A stretch of DNA of 9,618 nt from Pseudomonadota bacterium (GCA_018241865.1 JAFECY010000288.1:1-9618); one strand, 5' to 3'; numbered from the stretch's first letter, positions 1-6,202 are shown. Notes: generated by a model not told the origin, from the letters alone. Numbers and translations: made by a program.

Positions 1-46
1 AAAAAAATTTTCTTCGTTACTGTATCTGTCGCCATGTGCAACATGG

Positions 47-1912
47 TCAAGCCACTTCGTCCAGCTTCTTGCCGGATAGCGCCTGACGCACACTGCGGTC
101 CATCCTTCTGGCGGCGAATTCTTCGGTGCCGTCAGCCAGCGCCTGCACCGCTGCCTTGATGGCGTCGTGATTCTGACCTTGAGCGACTTTCTTAACGTTT
201 TCCAGCAGCGTGCTCACGCTAGCACGCTCTTCGTCCGACAACAGATTGCCATCAGCCTGCAAGGCTGATTCGGTCGCGAGGATGATGCGCTCGGCTTCAA
301 CCTGCTCTTCGCGCAAGGCGCGTGCCTGCATGTCGGCGTTGGCTGATTTGAACGAATCCTGCAGCATCTGCGCTACTTCATCGTCGCTCAAGCCGTAGGA
401 AGGCTTGACCGTGATCGAGGATTCGACGCCGGAGCGCAGTTCGCGCGCCGACACAGACAGCAAGCCATCGGCATCGACTTGGTAAGTGACGCGGATGCGG
501 GCAGCGCCGGCGGCCATCGGCGGGATGCCGTGCAATGCAAATTTCGCCAGCGAGCGGCAGTCGGATACCAGTTCGCGCTCGCCCTGCACCACGTGGATCG
601 CCATCGCGGTCTGGCCGTCCTTGAAGGTAGTGAACTCCTGCGCGCGGGCGCACGGGATGGTGGAATTGCGCGGAATGACTTTTTCCGCCAAGCCGCCCAT
701 CGTTTCAATGCCGAGTGAGAGCGGGATCACGTCGAGCAGCAACCAATCGTCGCCGGGCGCACGGTTGCCGGCCAGCAGATTGGCCTGGACCGCCGCGCCG
801 AGCGCGACCACCTTGTCGGGGTCGATATTGGCCAGCGGCGTGGTCTGGAAAAATTCGCCGACCGCCTTGCGGATGTGCGGCATGCGGGTAGCGCCGCCGA
901 CCAGCACCACGCCGTCGATATCGTCTTCGCTCAGGCCGGCGTCGCGCAGCGCTTTTTTGGCCGGAGCCAGAGTTTTTTTGACCAGATGTTGCGTAATGTC
1001 GGCGAAGGTGGCGGCAGTCAGGGTCAGGTGCACTTGCTCGCCGGATTTCAGCACGGCGTCGATTTGCGTTTCCGCCTTGGTCGAGAGCAGTTCCTTGACT
1101 TCGCGCGACTTGACCATCAACAGGCGCGTGTCTTCATCCGACAGCGGGGCCAGCTTGGCTTGCTCGATGATCCAGCACATGAGGCGATGGTCGAAATCGT
1201 CGCCGCCGAGCGCGGAATCGCCGCCGGTGGCCAGCACTTCAAACACGCCCTTGGTCAATTTGAGGATGGAAATATCGAATGTGCCGCCGCCGAGGTCGTA
1301 CACCGCGTACACGCCTTGCGAGCCGTGATCGAGGCCGTAGGCGATGGCCGCTGCGGTCGGTTCGTTCAGCAGGCGCAGCACATTCAGGCCGGCCAGCTTG
1401 GCAGCATCCTTGGTGGCCTGACGCTGGGCATCGTCGAAATACGCCGGCACCGTGATGACCGCGCCGACCAGATCGTCGCCCAGTGCATCTTCGGCGCGCT
1501 GACGCAAAGTGGCGAGGATTTCGGCGGAGACCTCGACCGGGCTTTTGACGCCGGCCACGGTTTTTAGCTGCACCATGCCGGGCGTATCGAGGAACTGGTA
1601 AGGCAGGTTCTCGACGTAGGCGATGTCTTTCAGACCGCGTCCCATGAAGCGCTTGACCGAGACGATGGTGTTCCTCGGATCGGCGATCTGCGCCGCCTGC
1701 GCCTTGCAGCCGATGTGGGCGTGACCATCCGGCAGGTAGCGCACGATGGAAGGCAGCAGCGCGCGCCCTTCTTCGTCGGTCAATACTTCCGGGATGCTGT
1801 TGCGCACGGTCGCCACCAGCGAATTGGTGGTGCCGAGGTCGATGCCTACCGCCAGCCGGTGCTGGTGCGGGGCGGTTGACATGCCGGGTTCGGAGATTTG
1901 CAGGAGCGCCAT
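47..1912 (-). CDS. hscA: Fe-S cluster assembly chaperone HscA (Hsp70 family)
   Basis: This 621-residue Hsp70-family protein is the specialised chaperone of the ISC pathway. With HscB it binds the LPPVK motif of IscU and uses ATP to promote cluster release to acceptor proteins in the cytoplasm. The nucleotide-binding domain (about residues 20-390) shows GIDLGTTN at 23-30, [10 protein letters not shown] at 152-161, [10 protein letters not shown] at 204-213 and [10 protein letters not shown] at 336-345. The substrate-binding domain and helical lid follow, ending about residue 621; E. coli HscA is about 616 residues. The start [10 protein letters not shown] matches, from memory, the N-terminus of E. 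coli HscA, so I keep it over the internal Met11. No clear Shine-Dalgarno precedes it. The gene begins 12 bp after the hscB stop, so translational coupling is likely. It is the last complete gene of the isc operon in view. Identity is very secure. Confidence 0.98.
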   Translation of the reverse strand: MALLQISEPGMSTAPHQHRLAVGIDLGTTNSLVATVRNSIPEVLTDEEGRALLPSIVRYLPDGHAHIGCKAQAAQIADPRNTIVSVKRFMGRGLKDIAYVENLPYQFLDTPGMVQLKTVAGVKSPVEVSAEILATLRQRAEDALGDDLVGAVITVPAYFDDAQRQATKDAAKLAGLNVLRLLNEPTAAAIAYGLDHGSQGVYAVYDLGGGTFDISILKLTKGVFEVLATGGDSALGGDDFDHRLMCWIIEQAKLAPLSDEDTRLLMVKSREVKELLSTKAETQIDAVLKSGEQVHLTLTAATFADITQHLVKKTLAPAKKALRDAGLSEDDIDGVVLVGGATRMPHIRKAVGEFFQTTPLANIDPDKVVALGAAVQANLLAGNRAPGDDWLLLDVIPLSLGIETMGGLAEKVIPRNSTIPCARAQEFTTFKDGQTAMAIHVVQGERELVSDCRSLAKFALHGIPPMAAGAARIRVTYQVDADGLLSVSARELRSGVESSITVKPSYGLSDDEVAQMLQDSFKSANADMQARALREEQVEAERIILATESALQADGNLLSDEERASVSTLLENVKKVAQGQNHDAIKAAVQALADGTEEFAARRMDRSVRQALSGKKLDEVA

Positions 1913-1924
1913 GAATGAATTTTT

Positions 1925-2437
1925 TTACGTTACCAAGTCGAATACGTGCGCCACGTCTTCTTCAAATTTTTCGATGAACATCATACGTCGCACGCCTTGC
2001 GAGGCTTGCACGAAATCGCTCGCATCCAGTTGCTGCGTCAGTTGCGCAATTTCGGCTGTGCGTGCTGATTTCAGTTCGGCTTCCAAATTTTCCAGCGCGC
2101 CGACATCCTTGGCGGCACGGGCATCGTCCAGCGCTTCGCGCCATTCCATCTGCTGCATCAAAAAAGCCGGTGGCATGGCGGTATTGGATTCGGTCTGCAG
2201 GTCGATGCCGTTCAATTCGCACAGGTATTTGGCGCGCGCTAAGGGGTTCTTCAGCGTCTGGTATGCCTCGTTAGCGCGGGTGGCCCATTGCATGGCGACG
2301 CGCTTTTCCGCGCTGCCGGCGTTGGCGAATTTATCGGGATGCGTTTGATTCTGCACTTCGTGATACGCGCTATCCAGCGCCGCCAAGTCGATGGCGAAGC
2401 GTTGCGGCAGGTGGAAAAGGTCGAAGTGCGTCTTCAT
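1925..2437 (-). CDS. hscB: Fe-S cluster assembly J-type co-chaperone HscB
   Basis: HscB (170 residues) is the J-protein partner of HscA. It delivers IscU to HscA and stimulates its ATPase. The N-terminal J domain (about residues 1-75) opens with HFDLFHLPQRF and has the diagnostic HPD tripeptide at 33-35. The C-terminal half (about 85-170) is the helical IscU-binding domain, with the typical run QMEWREAL followed by charged helices. The length is normal for the family (about 170). It sits between iscA (83 bp upstream) and hscA (12 bp downstream), the canonical order. I see no convincing Shine-Dalgarno before the ATG. A GC-rich stem-loop lies about 22 nt upstream instead, so translation might depend on structure or on coupling. 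Function is secure. Confidence 0.97.
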   Translation of the reverse strand: MKTHFDLFHLPQRFAIDLAALDSAYHEVQNQTHPDKFANAGSAEKRVAMQWATRANEAYQTLKNPLARAKYLCELNGIDLQTESNTAMPPAFLMQQMEWREALDDARAAKDVGALENLEAELKSARTAEIAQLTQQLDASDFVQASQGVRRMMFIEKFEEDVAHVFDLVT

Positions 2438-2459
2438 GATTGCGGGAAAGAGTTTGTGA

Positions 2460-2473
2460 GCCGCGCAGGCGGC
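2460..2473 (-). repeat. GC-rich stem-loop in the iscA-hscB gap
   Basis: Seen directly: 5-bp perfect arms GCCGC/GCGGC around a 4-nt loop, ending about 22 nt before the hscB start codon on the transcribed strand. No T-run follows, so it does not look like an intrinsic terminator. It could be an mRNA stability or translation-tuning element in the 83-bp iscA-hscB spacer. Function unknown. Confidence 0.4.
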
Positions 2474-2475
2474 GA

Positions 2476-2493
2476 ATTACTCTGTCCCCAACT
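2476..2493. repeat. ACTCTGTCCCC-type box (possible REP/RAYT-associated repeat half)
   Basis: The plus strand reads ATTACTCTGTCCCCAACT here (minus strand AGTTGGGGACAGAGTAAT). From memory, this resembles a GGGGACAGAG motif found in intergenic DNA of many proteobacteria, often as an inverted pair near IS200-like/RAYT transposase genes. Only one copy is in this 83-bp gap, with no transposase nearby, so it would be a solo or degenerate element. The resemblance is recalled, not searched. Confidence 0.35.
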
Positions 2494-2520
2494 GGTTTTC
2501 AGGTTTTTGATTTGGCGGCT

Positions 2521-2844
2521 TTAAATACGGAAGCTTTCCCCGCAGCCGCACTCATCCTTGACGTTCGGATTGCTGAACTTGAAGCCTTCGTTCAAACCCT
2601 CGCGCGCAAAATCGAGTTCGGTGCCGTCGATATAAGACAGGCTCTTCGGATCGACAAACACTTTCACACCATGCGACTCGAACATCAAGTCTTCGGCAGC
2701 GCTTTCATCGACATACTCCAGCTTGTACGCCAAGCCGGAACAGCCGGTGGTGCGCACACCAAAGCGCAGGCCGATGCCCTTGCCGCGCCGCTCGATGTAG
2801 CGGGTGACGTGTTTCGCTGCTTTTTCCGTCAGGGTGATTGCCAT
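2521..2844 (-). CDS. iscA: Iron-sulphur carrier protein IscA (A-type)
   Basis: IscA (107 residues) is an A-type carrier that binds iron or clusters and helps pass them, chiefly as [4Fe-4S], to target proteins. All three ligand cysteines of the family are present at the E. coli positions: Cys35 (in TTGCSG), Cys99 and Cys101 (in ECGCGESF). The Met beginning [13 protein letters not shown] is the conserved family start, and AGAGGA lies 7 nt upstream of it. The reading frame stays open 10 codons further upstream to a TTG, but those codons ([10 protein letters not shown] if used) come from a repeat hairpin and should not be annotated. Length equals that of E. coli IscA. It follows iscU after a 129-bp gap filled by an inverted REP-like pair. 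Identity very secure. Confidence 0.97.
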   Translation of the reverse strand: MAITLTEKAAKHVTRYIERRGKGIGLRFGVRTTGCSGLAYKLEYVDESAAEDLMFESHGVKVFVDPKSLSYIDGTELDFAREGLNEGFKFSNPNVKDECGCGESFRI

Positions 2845-2851
2845 CTTGCTT

Positions 2852-2857
2852 TCCTCT
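2852..2857 (-). promoter_or_regulatory. Shine-Dalgarno that sets the iscA start
   Basis: AGAGGA on the minus strand, 7 nt before the ATG at 2844. It supports the 107-residue start over the longer TTG-initiated frame. The REP-like hairpin ends only a few bases upstream, so folding of that hairpin could affect access to this site (inference). Confidence 0.6.
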
Positions 2858-2861
2858 CGCT

Positions 2862-2900
2862 CCTCCCCTTTCAAGGGGGAGGTTGGGTGGGGGATGGGGT
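2862..2900 (-). repeat. REP-like palindromic element, copy 1 (iscU-iscA gap)
   Basis: On the minus strand this reads CCCATCCCCCACCCAACC and then a hairpin with arms CCTCCCC/GGGGAGG and a 7-nt loop (arms at 2862-2868 and 2876-2882). It is an inverted copy of the element at 2921-2958. The two align without gaps at 26 of 38 positions, and the stem differences are compensatory, so both hairpins are preserved. The form (C-rich CCCATCC tract, then an imperfect GGAGAGGG palindrome) resembles REP elements of beta- and gammaproteobacteria. It lies just upstream of the iscA Shine-Dalgarno. Confidence 0.75.
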
Positions 2901-2920
2901 TGCGTGCCGTGATGCTTTAA

Positions 2921-2958
2921 CCCATCCTCTCCCTAACCCTCTCCTTGAAGGAGAGGGG
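2921..2958 (+). repeat. REP-like palindromic element, copy 2 (iscU-iscA gap)
   Basis: The plus strand reads CCCATCCTCTCCCTAA and then a hairpin with 8-bp perfect arms CCCTCTCC/GGAGAGGG around TTGAA (2937-2944 and 2950-2957). With copy 1, inverted 20 bp away, it makes a twin-REP or BIME-like unit. On the isc transcript the hairpin starts 16 nt after the iscU stop. No T-run follows, so it is not a classical terminator. REP pairs in operons are known to protect upstream mRNA from 3' exonucleases or to lower downstream expression; that role here is inference. Confidence 0.75.
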
Positions 2959-2973
2959 ATATTCTTTATATGC

Positions 2974-3372
2974 TTACGCCGCTTCCTTGCTCGCGCCGTG
3001 CTTGGCCTGGTAATCCTGCACGGCGGCCTTGATTGCATCTTCGGCCAGGATCGAGCAGTGGATCTTCACCGGCGGCAGCGCCAGTTCTTCAGCGATCTGG
3101 GTGTTCTTGATCGACAGCGCCTGGTCAAGCGTTTTACCCTTGACCCATTCGGTCACCAGCGACGACGAAGCAATCGCCGAACCGCAGCCGTAGGTCTTGA
3201 ACTTGGCGTCCTGGATCACGCCGTCGGCGCCGACCTTGATCTGCAACTTCATCACGTCGCCGCAAGCCGGTGCACCGACCATGCCGGTGCCGACGGTTTC
3301 GTCGCCCTTCTCGAACGCGCCGACGTTGCGCGGATTTTCATAATGGTCGAGAACTTTTTCGGAATAAGACAT
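2974..3372 (-). CDS. iscU: Fe-S cluster assembly scaffold IscU
   Basis: IscU (132 residues) is the scaffold on which [2Fe-2S] clusters are built from iron and IscS-derived sulphur before HscA/HscB-driven transfer. The cluster ligands and key residues are all present at E. coli positions: Cys37 and Asp39 (in GAPACGDV), Cys63 (in YGCGSA), and His105 and Cys106 (in KIHCS). The HscA recognition motif LPPVK is at 99-103. The start MSYSEKVLDHYENPRNVG is the family start and is preceded by a strong AAGGAG with 7-nt spacing. It lies 145 bp after iscS and 129 bp before iscA, wider gaps than the short iscS-iscU spacing I recall for E. coli, and both contain palindromic repeats. Identity is certain. Confidence 0.98.
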   Translation of the reverse strand: MSYSEKVLDHYENPRNVGAFEKGDETVGTGMVGAPACGDVMKLQIKVGADGVIQDAKFKTYGCGSAIASSSLVTEWVKGKTLDQALSIKNTQIAEELALPPVKIHCSILAEDAIKAAVQDYQAKHGASKEAA

Positions 3373-3427
3373 TTTGCTGCTCCTTCACTTTATCTAGCAG
3401 GGGGTCGAAAAACGTAGCGAGCGGTTC

Positions 3428-3486
3428 AGAGTTCGGTTGAGGAGCGGAAGCGTACGTGATGTACGCTGAGCACCGGAAATCGAAAT
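3428..3486. repeat. Candidate intergenic repeat with perfect hairpin (iscS-iscU gap)
   Basis: The core is a perfect 7-bp inverted repeat, AGCGTAC (3449-3455) and GTACGCT (3461-3467), around GTGAT. It is flanked by two similar half-motifs in direct orientation, GAGGAGCGGAA on the left and GAGCACCGGAAA on the right. The 145-bp gap has no coding potential in frame with either neighbour. The arrangement (short palindrome bracketed by GAGC..GGAA blocks) resembles small dispersed palindromic units seen in Burkholderiales genomes, but that is recollection. No T-run follows on either strand, so it is probably not a terminator. There is no second copy in this window, and the outer limits are approximate. 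Confidence 0.5.
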
Positions 3487-3517
3487 ATGAATCGCGCAGT
3501 AGTTTTGCGGCCTCCTG

Positions 3518-4771
3518 TCAATGTGCTGCCCACTGAATCGAGTTAAGGTCGATCCCTTCCTTATACATATCCCACAGCGGCGATAAGTCGCGTAGCTTAC
3601 CGACTTTTTGCTTGAGCAAATTGATCGTGAAGTCGATGTCGGCATCGGTGGTGAAGCGGCCGATGGTGAAGCGAATCGAGCTGTGCGCCAGTTCGTCGCT
3701 GCGACCCAGCGCGCGCAGCACGTAGGACGGTTCCAGACTGGCTGAGGTACAGGCCGAGCCGGACGATACGGCAATATCCTTGATCGCCATAATCAAAGAT
3801 TCGCCTTCGACATAATTGAAGCTGACGTTGAGGTTGTGCGGCACGCGGTGTTCCATGTCGCCGTTGATATAGACTTCCTCGATTTCGCTCAGACCCTTGG
3901 CTAGGCGGTCGCGCATGGCCTTGATGTGCGCCAGCTCGCTCTCCATTTCCTCGCGGGCGAGGCGGAAGGCTTCGCCCATGCCGACGATCTGATGCGTCGC
4001 CAGCGTGCCGGAACGCAGGCCGCGCTCGTGGCCGCCGCCGTGCATCTGTGCTTCGATGCGCACACGCGGTTTGCGACGCACGTAGAGCGCGCCGATACCT
4101 TTCGGGCCGTAGGATTTATGCGCCGAGAAGGACATCAAATCGACCTTGGTCTTTTCCAGATCGATCCTAACCTTGCCGGTCGCTTGCGCGGCATCGCTGT
4201 GGAAGATGATGCCCTTGCTGCGGCACAGCTCACCGATTTCATCGATGGGCTGGATCACGCCAATTTCATTATTGACCAGCATGACCGATACCAAGATGGT
4301 GTCCGGGCGGATCGCTTCGGCGAGCTGCTGCACCGTAATCAGACCATTGTCCTGCGGCTGCAGGTAAGTCGCTTCGTAGCCTTCGCGTTCCAGTTCGCGC
4401 ACGGTGTCGAGCACGGCCTTGTGCTCGGTCTTGACCGTGATGATGTGCTTGCCCTTGGTTTTGTAGAAGTGCGCCGCGCCTTTGATGGCGAGGTTGTTGC
4501 TCTCGGTCGCACCGGAAGTCCAAATGATTTCACGCGAATCGGCATTGACCAGCTTCGCCACCTGTTCGCGCGCATCCTCGACCGCTTTCTCCGCCGTCCA
4601 GCCATACATGTGGCTGCGTGAGGCGGGATTGCCAAATTGTTCGCGCAAATACGGAATCATCTTGTCGGCGACGCGCGGATCGATCGGCGTGGTGGCCGAA
4701 TAATCCATGTAAATCGGGAAATGCGGTGCCTTCAAGGTATCCAGCAAGCTTTTTTCCAAGGGGGCGTTCAT
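3518..4771 (-). CDS. iscS: Cysteine desulfurase IscS
   Basis: IscS (417 residues) is a PLP-dependent homodimeric enzyme that converts L-cysteine to L-alanine and a protein-bound persulfide. It feeds sulphur to IscU and, in most bacteria, to tRNA thiolation and cofactor synthesis. Visible landmarks are [12 protein letters not shown] at 23-34, [14 protein letters not shown] at 85-98, the PLP-contacting His117 (KTEHK), Asp193 (HSDAAQ), the PLP Lys219 ([12 protein letters not shown]) and the catalytic loop Cys341 ([21 protein letters not shown]). These are offset by +13 from the E. coli numbers I recall. The offset comes from an N-terminal extension before the conserved [12 protein letters not shown], where E. 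coli starts at about MKLPIYLDYS. No Met lies between, and GGAG stands 8 nt before the chosen ATG, so the extension is probably real. It follows iscR by 15 bp. Confidence 0.98.
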   Translation of the reverse strand: MNAPLEKSLLDTLKAPHFPIYMDYSATTPIDPRVADKMIPYLREQFGNPASRSHMYGWTAEKAVEDAREQVAKLVNADSREIIWTSGATESNNLAIKGAAHFYKTKGKHIITVKTEHKAVLDTVRELEREGYEATYLQPQDNGLITVQQLAEAIRPDTILVSVMLVNNEIGVIQPIDEIGELCRSKGIIFHSDAAQATGKVRIDLEKTKVDLMSFSAHKSYGPKGIGALYVRRKPRVRIEAQMHGGGHERGLRSGTLATHQIVGMGEAFRLAREEMESELAHIKAMRDRLAKGLSEIEEVYINGDMEHRVPHNLNVSFNYVEGESLIMAIKDIAVSSGSACTSASLEPSYVLRALGRSDELAHSSIRFTIGRFTTDADIDFTINLLKQKVGKLRDLSPLWDMYKEGIDLNSIQWAAH

Positions 4772-4786
4772 TCTTTCTACTCCAAA

Positions 4787-5269
4787 TCAAACCGCTACAT
4801 TAGGGCGCACGACCGAAATCACGCGCTGCTCGGCCGATTTTTCGGCCCTTTGTCGCTGCTGTTCCACCAAATCTTTCAGGGAAACCGAATCGAGGTATTC
4901 GACCATCTTGGCGTTCAAGGTTGACCACAGATCGTGCGTCATGCAGCGGCTGCCGCCTTCGTGATCGGGGCTGTGGCAATTTTCCTTGCCGCCGCACTGG
5001 GTCGCATCGAGCGGCTCATCGACGGCGATAATGATGTCGGCAACCGTCACATCCTCGGAACGGCGGGCAAGATTATAGCCGCCGCCCGGCCCTCTGACCG
5101 ACTCGACAATGCCGTGCCGGCGCAACTTGCCGAACAATTGCTCCAGATAAGACAGCGAAATTTCCTGACGGCGACTAATCCCAGCCAGCGTCACCGGCCC
5201 TTTGTCTTGGCGCAAAGCCAAGTCGATCATGGCGGTCACCGCAAAGCGGCCTTTGGTGGTCAATCTCAT
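4787..5269 (-). CDS. iscR: Fe-S cluster-binding transcriptional regulator IscR (Rrf2 family)
   Basis: IscR (160 residues) is a [2Fe-2S]-sensing Rrf2-family winged-helix regulator that represses its own operon when clusters are plentiful. The N-terminal wHTH (about 1-80) shows MRLTTKGRFAVTAMIDLAL, the recognition-helix segment ISLSYLEQLFGKLRR at 37-51 and the wing GPGGGYNLAR at 60-69. The cluster ligands are Cys92, Cys98, Cys109 and, by position, His112 (CMTHDLW). Cys98 to Cys109 spans 10 intervening residues, against 5 in E. coli (Cys98-Cys104), so the loop carries a five-residue insertion. The start is the conserved family start; only a weak CGGG-like Shine-Dalgarno precedes it. It is the first gene of the operon, behind two IscR-type boxes and a leader of about 100 nt. 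Confidence 0.97.
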   Translation of the reverse strand: MRLTTKGRFAVTAMIDLALRQDKGPVTLAGISRRQEISLSYLEQLFGKLRRHGIVESVRGPGGGYNLARRSEDVTVADIIIAVDEPLDATQCGGKENCHSPDHEGGSRCMTHDLWSTLNAKMVEYLDSVSLKDLVEQQRQRAEKSAEQRVISVVRPNVAV

Positions 5270-5281
5270 GACATACCCGCG

Positions 5282-5309
5282 TTTTTAAGCACTTCTTTTT
5301 AAGCACTTC
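5282..5309 (-). repeat. Perfect 14-nt tandem repeat in iscR leader
   Basis: Two adjacent identical 14-nt units, TTTTTAAGCACTTC on the plus strand at 5282-5295 and 5296-5309 (minus strand GAAGTGCTTAAAAA), ending 13 nt before the iscR start. Each unit contains the near-palindrome AAGTGCTT. They lie in the presumed 5' UTR, downstream of the promoter. They could be a recent duplication, a protein or RNA binding pair, or an RNase E-type AU-rich site. Function unknown. Confidence 0.6.
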
Positions 5310-5325
5310 TAGCGTTTCAGACCAT

Positions 5326-5355
5326 CGGGAAATCATTTCAAAAAGCAATTTCCCG
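5326..5355 (-). promoter_or_regulatory. Stem-loop in the iscR 5' leader
   Basis: Perfect 8-bp inverted repeat, CGGGAAAT (5326-5333) and ATTTCCCG (5348-5355), around a 14-nt loop. In the transcript the stem begins about 15 nt after the predicted +1. A competing small palindrome, GAAAT/ATTTC at 5329-5339, shares one arm, so alternative folds are conceivable. The stem is not followed by a T-run, so it is not a terminator. It is either an mRNA stabiliser or structural operator DNA. Confidence 0.45.
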
Positions 5356-5356
5356 A

Positions 5357-5381
5357 ATTCCCGACTACTAGACTCAAGTAT
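5357..5381 (-). promoter_or_regulatory. Putative IscR type 1 binding site, promoter-proximal
   Basis: On the minus strand the site reads ATACTTGAGT, then CTAGT, then AGTCGGGAAT. It matches the E. coli IscR type 1 consensus (ATASYYGACT, five AT-rich/variable positions, AGTCRRSTAT), as I recall it, at 21 of 25 positions. It starts inside the -10 box and runs over the predicted transcription start, a location suited to repression. Confidence 0.6.
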
Positions 5382-5405
5382 ATCAAAGTTGACCAATTCC
5401 GTCAG
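5377..5405 (-). promoter_or_regulatory. Predicted sigma-70 promoter of iscR operon
   Basis: Minus-strand -35 CTGACG (5400-5405), a 17-bp spacer, and -10 TATACT (5377-5382), giving four and five matches to the consensus hexamers. Predicted start is near 5370, leaving a leader of about 100 nt before iscR. Both IscR-type boxes overlap this promoter. The -35 lies 15 bp from the stop codon of the upstream gene. Confidence 0.65.
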
Positions 5406-5409
5406 GTAT
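5385..5409 (+). promoter_or_regulatory. Putative IscR type 1 binding site, promoter-distal
   Basis: The plus strand reads AAAGTTGACC, then AATTC, then CGTCAGGTAT. It matches the recalled IscR type 1 consensus at 22 of 25 positions, with strong dyad symmetry (GTTGACC/CGTCAGG). It covers the -35 box and much of the spacer. Its centre is 28 bp from that of the second box, so two IscR dimers could bind in tandem, as at the E. coli iscR promoter, which has two sites. Confidence 0.7.
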
Positions 5410-5419
5410 TACCCTTCCC

Positions 5420-6202
5420 TTATTTCATGCACCAGCCATGACTGACCAGTACGGATTGTCCGGTCAAAGCATTGCTGGGGAAACCGGCCAGGAAAATTGC
5501 CGTCTGAGCGACGTCGGCGGTAGTGGTGAATTCACCGTCCACCGTGTCTTTGAGCATGACATTTTTCACGACATCCGCCTCGGAGATACCGAGTTCCTTC
5601 GCCTGTTCGGGAATTTGCTTGTCCACCAGCGGCGTGCGAACGAAGCCGGGGCAGATGACGTTGGAGCGGATGCCGTCTTTCGCGCCTTCCTTGGCCACTA
5701 CCCGCGCCAAACCGAGTAAGCCGTGCTTGGAAGCGACGTAGGGCGCTTTCAGCGGCGAGGCTTCGTGCGAGTGCACCGAACCCATGTAGATGATGCTGCC
5801 GCCCTTGCCGGCCTTGACCATTTCGCGCATGCAGGCGCGGGTGGTCAGGAAGCCGCCGGTCAGATGAATCGCTAGCATCTTGTTCCACTGATCCAGTGTG
5901 AGATCGACTACCGGATTGATGATCTGGATACCGGCATTGCTGATGAGAATATCGACGCCGCCGTAAGCCTTTACCGTATCGGCCACGCCCTGATCGACTT
6001 GCGCCTCGCTGGTGACGTCCATCGCCACCGCCATCGCTTGAAAACCTTCTTTGCCGATTTCATCAGCGCAGGCTTTGGCCTGTTCCAACGCCAGATCGGC
6101 GATCACCACCTTGGCACCGACGCGCGCGAATTCAAAGGCGATTTCCTTGCCGATACCGCTGGCCGCACCCGTCACGATGGCTACTTTATCCTTGAGCAAC
6201 AT
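5420..6202 (-). CDS. bdhA: 3-hydroxybutyrate dehydrogenase (SDR family)
   Basis: A classical short-chain dehydrogenase of 260 residues, the usual length for D-3-hydroxybutyrate dehydrogenase, which oxidises (R)-3-hydroxybutyrate to acetoacetate with NAD+ during PHB or ketone-body use. The cofactor motif TGAASGIG is at 11-18, NAG at 89-91, and catalytic Ser142, Tyr155 and Lys159 follow. Substrate-site residues known from Pseudomonas enzymes line up: Gln93, His144, Lys152, Gln196 and Trp257 (in the typical C-terminus SHGWCMK). The usual SDR tetrad Asn is His113 here (MLAIHLTG), which I believe also occurs in related betaproteobacterial enzymes. AAAGGAG stands 6 nt before the ATG. It is divergent from gspA and lies just upstream of iscR with no obvious terminator. 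Family certain; substrate very likely. Confidence 0.9.
   Translation of the reverse strand: MLLKDKVAIVTGAASGIGKEIAFEFARVGAKVVIADLALEQAKACADEIGKEGFQAMAVAMDVTSEAQVDQGVADTVKAYGGVDILISNAGIQIINPVVDLTLDQWNKMLAIHLTGGFLTTRACMREMVKAGKGGSIIYMGSVHSHEASPLKAPYVASKHGLLGLARVVAKEGAKDGIRSNVICPGFVRTPLVDKQIPEQAKELGISEADVVKNVMLKDTVDGEFTTTADVAQTAIFLAGFPSNALTGQSVLVSHGWCMK

Noticed and set aside
1..46. Start of fdx or a terminator after hscA
   Set aside because: The minus strand has an ATG reading MLHMATDTVTKKIF, unlike the ferredoxin N-terminus. The CCATGT/ACATGG palindrome is about 20 nt from the T-rich end, so neither a gene start nor a terminator is supported.
486..1328. A long plus-strand open frame of about 280 codons inside hscA
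   Set aside because: Antisense shadow of the well-conserved HscA coding frame; composition is low-information and no domain is recognisable.
1880..1912. Internal HscA start at Met11
   Set aside because: The upstream [10 protein letters not shown] stretch matches the known HscA N-terminus and would not be conserved if untranslated.
2845..2874. Ten extra N-terminal codons for IscA from a TTG
   Set aside because: They lie in the REP-like hairpin; the conserved [13 protein letters not shown] start has its own Shine-Dalgarno and gives the family length.
2440..3417. A 325-codon plus-strand open frame spanning the iscA-iscU region
   Set aside because: It is antisense to iscA and iscU, runs through the REP-like repeats, lacks recognisable motifs, and is explained by the GC-rich complement of conserved genes.
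3926..4621. A 231-codon plus-strand open frame inside iscS
   Set aside because: Antisense shadow of IscS, which shows all catalytic landmarks in the other frame.
5175..5339. Possible leader peptide (ATG in the iscR leader, frame overlapping the iscR start)
   Set aside because: There is no Shine-Dalgarno, the frame runs far into iscR out of frame, and its lysine-rich stretch only reflects the tandem repeat.
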